Below, piece after piece: positions 60,334 to 64,000 of a stretch of 64,000 bases of DNA. Every line of letters begins with the position of its first letter. The stretch's first letter is position 1. The translations under genes and the position numbers were made by a program. Source of the stretch: Bacteroidota bacterium (GTDB taxonomy: Bacteria > Bacteroidota > Bacteroidia > Chitinophagales > Saprospiraceae); NCBI GenBank assembly GCA_030147525.1, contig JASBVF010000005.1, positions 81,101-145,100 on the forward strand, written 5' to 3'. The notes beneath the pieces were generated by a model. It searched no databases. It worked only from the letters and a program-made list of their open reading frames with translations, and was not told the DNA's origin.

Positions 60334-60942
60334 ATGAAATCGCAAACGTTTGGTGAAAAATTGAAAGAACTCAGGCTGAACTTGAATTACACGCTCAAGT
60401 TTGTGGGAGAAGAGATTGGCTATGACCCAAGATTGTTGAGCAAAATAGAGAAGAATGAAAAGAAAGCTCCCGAAAGGATAATCAAAGGCCTGTCGAAAGT
60501 TTACAATATTTCATTCAAAGAACTGATTATCAAATATTTGAGTGAGAACATCTATTATCAGGTTCGGGATTCTGAATATGCTGACGAAATCCTGAATACC
60601 GTCAAGAGAAGAATCAAGAAAGAGGGTAAAGGCACGCAAATCAGAAAAAGCAAGGATAAAATCTTCGAATCCATTAAAGACTACTTTTCAGATAAGCCAA
60701 TTGAGAAGGCATATGTTTTTGGTTCATTCGCCCGAAATACTTCCATAAGTATGGATAGCGATATTGACATTTTGGTCGTATTTAAGAAACCAAATAAAAT
60801 CACTTTATTTGACCTCATTCAAATGAAGGAAGAACTTTCAAAAAAGACAGGAAGAGAGATAGATTTAGTCGAAGAAGGGCAAGAACTAAAATCAATTAAG
60901 GACGCCATACAAAAAGAAAAAGTCTTGATCTATGCCAGCTAA
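60334..60942 (+). CDS. MntA-like antitoxin: XRE helix-turn-helix fused to nucleotidyltransferase
   Basis: A 202-residue protein: an N-terminal XRE-type helix-turn-helix (about 5-65, GEKLKELRLNLNYTLKFVGEE...LSKIEKNE) followed by a minimal nucleotidyltransferase (about 105-195). The nucleotidyltransferase motif GS-x11-DxD is present (Gly130-Ser131, Asp143, Asp145 in SDIDILV). MntA antitoxins of type VII systems AMPylate HepT to inactivate it; the fused helix-turn-helix would let this one also repress its operon. The ATG of the next gene overlaps by 11 bp. The pair is clearly more A/T-rich than its neighbours, suggesting horizontal transfer. Confidence 0.85.
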   Translation: MKSQTFGEKLKELRLNLNYTLKFVGEEIGYDPRLLSKIEKNEKKAPERIIKGLSKVYNISFKELIIKYLSENIYYQVRDSEYADEILNTVKRRIKKEGKGTQIRKSKDKIFESIKDYFSDKPIEKAYVFGSFARNTSISMDSDIDILVVFKKPNKITLFDLIQMKEELSKKTGREIDLVEEGQELKSIKDAIQKEKVLIYAS

Positions 60943-61297
60943 ACCTACCGACCTTGAAAGGGTTGAACACATGATTGAGAGCATCCGCAAAATTTTTTCC
61001 TATACCCAAGATTTAAGCTACGAGGAATTTCATAATAATGAATTAGTCAAGGATGCAGTTGTTAAAAACTTTGAAGTGATAGGAGAAGCTGCCTACCACA
61101 TTACCTCTGAATTAAAAGACAAGCACAGCAATATAGAATGGAAGAAAATCCAAGGATTAAGACATATATTGGTTCATGATTACTACAAAGTTAATCCAGA
61201 GATCTTGTGGAACACGAAAGAGGAGCACCTTCACGATTTATTAGTGGATTTAGAAGAATTAATCGAAGAAGAAAGTGAGGATTCTGAAAAAGAATAA
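60932..61297 (+). CDS. HepT-like toxin (DUF86, HEPN RNase)
   Basis: A 121-residue all-helical HEPN-fold protein with the catalytic motif R-x4-H-x-Y: Arg77, His82 and Tyr84 in RHILVHDYY. Such HepT toxins cleave RNA and are neutralised by AMPylation at or near the Tyr by the partner MntA. It overlaps the antitoxin gene by 11 bp (translation coupled). The last 15 residues are acidic. No terminator was seen; the next gene begins 144 bp later. Confidence 0.88.
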   Translation: MPAKPTDLERVEHMIESIRKIFSYTQDLSYEEFHNNELVKDAVVKNFEVIGEAAYHITSELKDKHSNIEWKKIQGLRHILVHDYYKVNPEILWNTKEEHLHDLLVDLEELIEEESEDSEKE

Positions 61298-61441
61298 AAA
61301 AACTCTTGCTGGAACTGTGGGATGAATTAAGAGACAAAAGCTGATGTTAGTTTTTGAAATGATAGACTTACAGCAACTGATTAAACCTTTCCAAACGCAA
61401 GCAGTCAAAGCCGCATTCCGAACTTTAAATTCAGTACACAC

Positions 61442-62623
61442 ATGAAAAACCGTATGATTTATTTGATTTCGATGCTGGCTGCTTTGATCGCCTTTATCTC
61501 TTGCGACAAGGACAATGTTATCCCTCAAAACCCGTCTGAATCCCCGTTGAACCTCCCCGATACACCTTACGACTACACCTCCATCGTGCTGCCGGCACAC
61601 CTGACTGCCAACGTGCTGTTGGGTCCGGGCCAAAATGCAGCCGTCGACAACGACAACACCCCCTCCTCCAATCCCACGACGAACGACGGAGCGACGCTGG
61701 GCAGGGTGCTTTTTTACGATAAAAACCTGAGTGCCAACGGTACGATCTCCTGCGCTTCCTGCCACCAGCAGGCAAAGGGCTTTTCGGACGATGCCATCCT
61801 CAGCGCAGGATTCGAAGGCGGCGAAACAAGGCGACATTCCATGTCCCTGATCAATGCGAGATGGTATGGCAGGGGCCGGTTTTTCTGGGATGAAAGGGCC
61901 GCCACGCTGGAAGCGCAGGTGTTAATGCCTTTTCAGGACCCCGTGGAAATGGGAATGACGCTGGACGAAGTGGTGGATGCAGTGAAGGCACAATCTTTTT
62001 ACCCTGCGCTTTTTGAAAATGCATTCGGCACGCCGGAAATAAATGACGATCGCATTGCCAGGGCGCTGGCCCAGTTCGTGCGGAGCATCGTCAGCGTGAA
62101 CAGCAAATATGATATCGGCAGAGCGTCCGTGAATGCTCCGACCAACGATTTCCCCAATTTCACCCAAAGCGAAAACAACGGAAAACGGCTGTTTTTTGCG
62201 CCGGTTCCTCAAGGAGGCGGGTCATGTATCGGATGTCATTCCACCGAGGCATTCGTCAATCCGGACAACGGCCCCACCAACAATGGCCTGGACGCTGCGT
62301 CAACGGATGACCTGGGAGTTTATGAAGCGATCAGCAATCCGGCATTCCTGGGCGCTTTCAAAGTCCCTTCGTTAAAAAATATAGAACTCACCGCACCCTA
62401 CATGCACGACGGAAGATTCAGCACCTTGGAAGAAGTGGTGGAACACTACAACAGCGGCATACAAAACCATCCGAACCTCGGCACTGCGTTGAAAAATGCC
62501 AACGGCCAGCCAATCCGGCTGAATTTTACCGCACAGGAAAAAGCCGACCTGGTCAACTTCCTTAAAACCCTGACGGACGTGGAGATCACGAATGATGTTA
62601 AATTCAGTGATCCGTTTAATTAA
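61442..62623 (+). CDS. Di-heme cytochrome c peroxidase (MauG-like), lipoprotein
   Basis: A 393-residue di-heme enzyme of the CCP/MauG family. The lipoprotein signal ends at LIAFISC (Cys21), so it is attached to the membrane facing the periplasm. Two heme-c sites are visible: CASCH (104-108) and CIGCH (262-266), with the distal segment around PYMHDGRFSTLEEVVEHYNSG (about 318-338) typical of the family. It reduces hydrogen peroxide or oxidises a partner protein. Its substrate is unknown. It is single-gene, with a word-built hairpin after the stop. Confidence 0.93.
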   Translation: MKNRMIYLISMLAALIAFISCDKDNVIPQNPSESPLNLPDTPYDYTSIVLPAHLTANVLLGPGQNAAVDNDNTPSSNPTTNDGATLGRVLFYDKNLSANGTISCASCHQQAKGFSDDAILSAGFEGGETRRHSMSLINARWYGRGRFFWDERAATLEAQVLMPFQDPVEMGMTLDEVVDAVKAQSFYPALFENAFGTPEINDDRIARALAQFVRSIVSVNSKYDIGRASVNAPTNDFPNFTQSENNGKRLFFAPVPQGGGSCIGCHSTEAFVNPDNGPTNNGLDAASTDDLGVYEAISNPAFLGAFKVPSLKNIELTAPYMHDGRFSTLEEVVEHYNSGIQNHPNLGTALKNANGQPIRLNFTAQEKADLVNFLKTLTDVEITNDVKFSDPFN

Positions 62624-62636
62624 ACGGAAGATTTTC

Positions 62637-62731
62637 TCCCGCAGATGCCGCAGATTTACGCAGATTTTTTCTTTGGAAAATCACCAAAATCTATCTGCGT
62701 AAATCTGTGTGATCTGCGGGAGCAAACCTTC
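62637..62731. repeat. Hairpin built from CGCAGATTT words
   Basis: The left arm has CCCGCAGATG, CGCAGATTTA and CGCAGATTT words and the right arm has complementary ATCTGCG words ending in ATCTGCGGGA. It is a sister of the element at 7006-7082 and lies just after the peroxidase gene. Confidence 0.8.
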
Positions 62732-62873
62732 TGACGCAATCTCTGCTTCCCCTATTTTCCTTTCCTTCAGCCCTGCTGATAAAAGTCACTCCCCCATCCA
62801 ACAAATATCATCCAGTCCATGGCGGTACGTCCGGTACATTCGGCTGTAAATCTTTTCTTAAAAATCAAAAGAA

Positions 62874-63869
62874 ATGAAGCTGAATACTACCTACATGGGC
62901 CTGAACCTGCGGAGCCCGCTCGTTGTGTCCGCATCGCCCCTTTCCGCCAAACTGGACAACATCAAAAAAATGGAAGACGCCGGGGCAGGCGCCGTGGTGC
63001 TGTTTTCGCTGTTTGAAGAACAAATCAAACAGGAAGAAGCAACCTGGTCGTACCTCATCGGCGCCCGCAATGGCAGTTTCCCGGAAGCGCTGAATTACCT
63101 GCCGCCCCTTAACGAATTTCAGGGTGGCATCGACTATTACCTCAACCTCATCAAAAATGCCAAAGAGGCCGTTGACATGCCCATCATTGCCAGTCTGAAC
63201 GGCACCTCGCCGGACGGCTGGACGAAATATGCCAGGGAAATTCAAAATGCCGGCGCCGATGCCCTCGAACTGAATGCCTTTTTTGTGCCTGCCGATATCA
63301 ACTATCGTTCGACCGACATCGAATATCGCTACCTCGAAATTCTAAAGATCGTGAAATCCGCCGTGTCGATTCCCGTTGCGCTGAAGTTGAATCCCTATTT
63401 CAGCGCCTTCGGCAACGCTGCCAGCCAGTTCTCCGATGCCGGCGCCGATGCGCTCGTAATGTTCAACCGCTTCTACGAACCCGACTTCGACATCGATTCG
63501 CTGGAGATCGTCAACTCGCTGGAACTCAGCCAGGCCAATGAAATCCGCCTGCCGCTGATGTGGTTGGGTATTTTATATGGTAAAATCAAGTGCTCGATGG
63601 CCGCCTCCTCCGGCGTTCAGGGCAGCACGGAGGTCATCAAATACCTGCTGGCCGGCGCCGACGTCGTCATGACAGCCTCGGCGATTTTAAGAAAGGGTAT
63701 CCCGTACATCTACCAGATTCTGGCAGAGCTGGAAGAGTGGATGCAGGCCCGGGATTTTAATTCCATCAGCGAAATGCAGGGCGTGATGAGTCAGATGCAG
63801 GTGAAAGACCCGACAGCTTACGAGCGGGCGAATTACATCAAGATTTTACAGAGTTATTCTAAACGTTGA
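62874..63869 (+). CDS. Dihydroorotate-dehydrogenase-like flavoprotein
   Basis: A 331-residue TIM-barrel FMN enzyme of the class-1 dihydroorotate dehydrogenase-like group. Signatures are NGTSPDGWTKYAREIQNAGADALELN (about 105-130), the phosphate-binding SSGVQGSTEVIKYLLAGADVVMTASA (about 245-270), and the N-terminal TYMGLNLRSPLVVSASPLS. It lacks a clear catalytic Cys-containing active-site loop of pyrimidine-synthesis enzymes, so it may be a separate oxidoreductase. It is single-gene; the 250-bp upstream spacer contains the hairpin at 62637. Confidence 0.85.
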   Translation: MKLNTTYMGLNLRSPLVVSASPLSAKLDNIKKMEDAGAGAVVLFSLFEEQIKQEEATWSYLIGARNGSFPEALNYLPPLNEFQGGIDYYLNLIKNAKEAVDMPIIASLNGTSPDGWTKYAREIQNAGADALELNAFFVPADINYRSTDIEYRYLEILKIVKSAVSIPVALKLNPYFSAFGNAASQFSDAGADALVMFNRFYEPDFDIDSLEIVNSLELSQANEIRLPLMWLGILYGKIKCSMAASSGVQGSTEVIKYLLAGADVVMTASAILRKGIPYIYQILAELEEWMQARDFNSISEMQGVMSQMQVKDPTAYERANYIKILQSYSKR

Positions 63870-63927
63870 GAGGGGTTGAGATAGTTGATGAACTGTAATT
63901 TAATGCAAGCAAAAAAGTGAAAAACTT

Positions 63928-64000
63928 TTAAGCCAGTTGTTCTTTGAATTCAAATTCGTTGTCAAACAAAGTATTGTGCTTCACTACAGCCCAGATTTGC
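63928..64000 (-). CDS. C-terminal end of a gene entering from the right edge
   Basis: On the minus strand, 23 codons are open from the window edge to a TAA at 63928, giving a C-terminus that reads QIWAVVKHNTLFDNEFEFKE followed by QLA. The codon use looks normal and the strand converges with the dihydroorotate-dehydrogenase-like gene. The family cannot be told from this fragment. Confidence 0.4.
   Translation of the reverse strand, partial: QIWAVVKHNTLFDNEFEFKEQLA

Overview
The window looks like chromosomal DNA of a Bacteroidota bacterium, most likely from the Saprospiria/Chitinophagia side of the phylum (inference). Supporting signs are a TonB-dependent receptor with an N-terminal carboxypeptidase-regulatory-like domain, a type IX secretion C-terminal sorting domain, a one-protein hybrid two-component regulator with an AraC output domain, a TamB/TamA-like pair, almost no Shine-Dalgarno sequences, and TTG-N18-21-TAnnTTTG housekeeping promoters at two genes. 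Base composition is mixed, near 50% G+C. No rRNA, tRNA, CRISPR array, insertion sequence or prophage was found.

Layout. 0-8 kb: metabolic and envelope genes (release-factor-like protein, DUF2383 protein, aldehyde dehydrogenase, MscS channel, PAP2 phosphatase, TPR-like protein, FabG-like reductase). 8-16 kb: alpha/beta hydrolase, TonB receptor, then a tight operon of a sodium:solute symporter, an atypical ketoacyl-synthase-III-like enzyme and an acyl-CoA ligase. 16-38 kb: a dense stress-response region with small lipoprotein, holin-like proteins, AI-2E permease, Dps, Hsp20, PPOX-fold protein, cysteine-less thioredoxin, YihY, a PAS-sigma54 activator divergent from an ECF sigma factor, AraC regulator, MgtC, nitroreductase, six-BON protein, universal stress protein, DksA-like protein, second MscS and YtxH. 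38-47 kb: TamA-like and TamB-like assembly proteins and 4-hydroxyphenylpyruvate dioxygenase. 47-60 kb: FtsH, TspO, DUF1801, transglutaminase, MarC, T9SS cargo, hybrid histidine kinase and DUF proteins. 60-64 kb: an A/T-rich XRE-MntA/HepT toxin-antitoxin pair, a di-heme peroxidase, a dihydroorotate-dehydrogenase-like enzyme and the tail of one more gene.

The main observation is a recurring promoter, TGAACAT-N13-CCGTTTTA, with the GAAC/CGTT signature of ECF sigma factors. I find ten copies (four exact, the rest with small deviations), all between 16.6 and 35.1 kb and each oriented towards a gene, mostly stress genes. Three divergent gene pairs carry it back to back: Hsp20/PPOX, thioredoxin-like/21694 gene, and USP/DksA-like. 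The window also holds an ECF sigma gene. Its upstream region has a sigma54-type -24 element (with a poor -12) and a perfect 14-bp direct repeat, and it lies next to a PAS-sigma54 activator gene. This suggests a cascade from PAS sensor through sigma54 and ECF sigma to the stress regulon (inference).

The second observation is intergenic repeat DNA. Four separate arrays share an exact 21-bp period (5.3, 16.0, 33.0 and 59.9 kb) and use two related unit alphabets. Several other intergenic spaces hold large hairpins assembled from 7-9 bp tandem words, and one (33.3-33.6 kb) holds a cluster of GCCCC/GGGGC REP-like palindromes.
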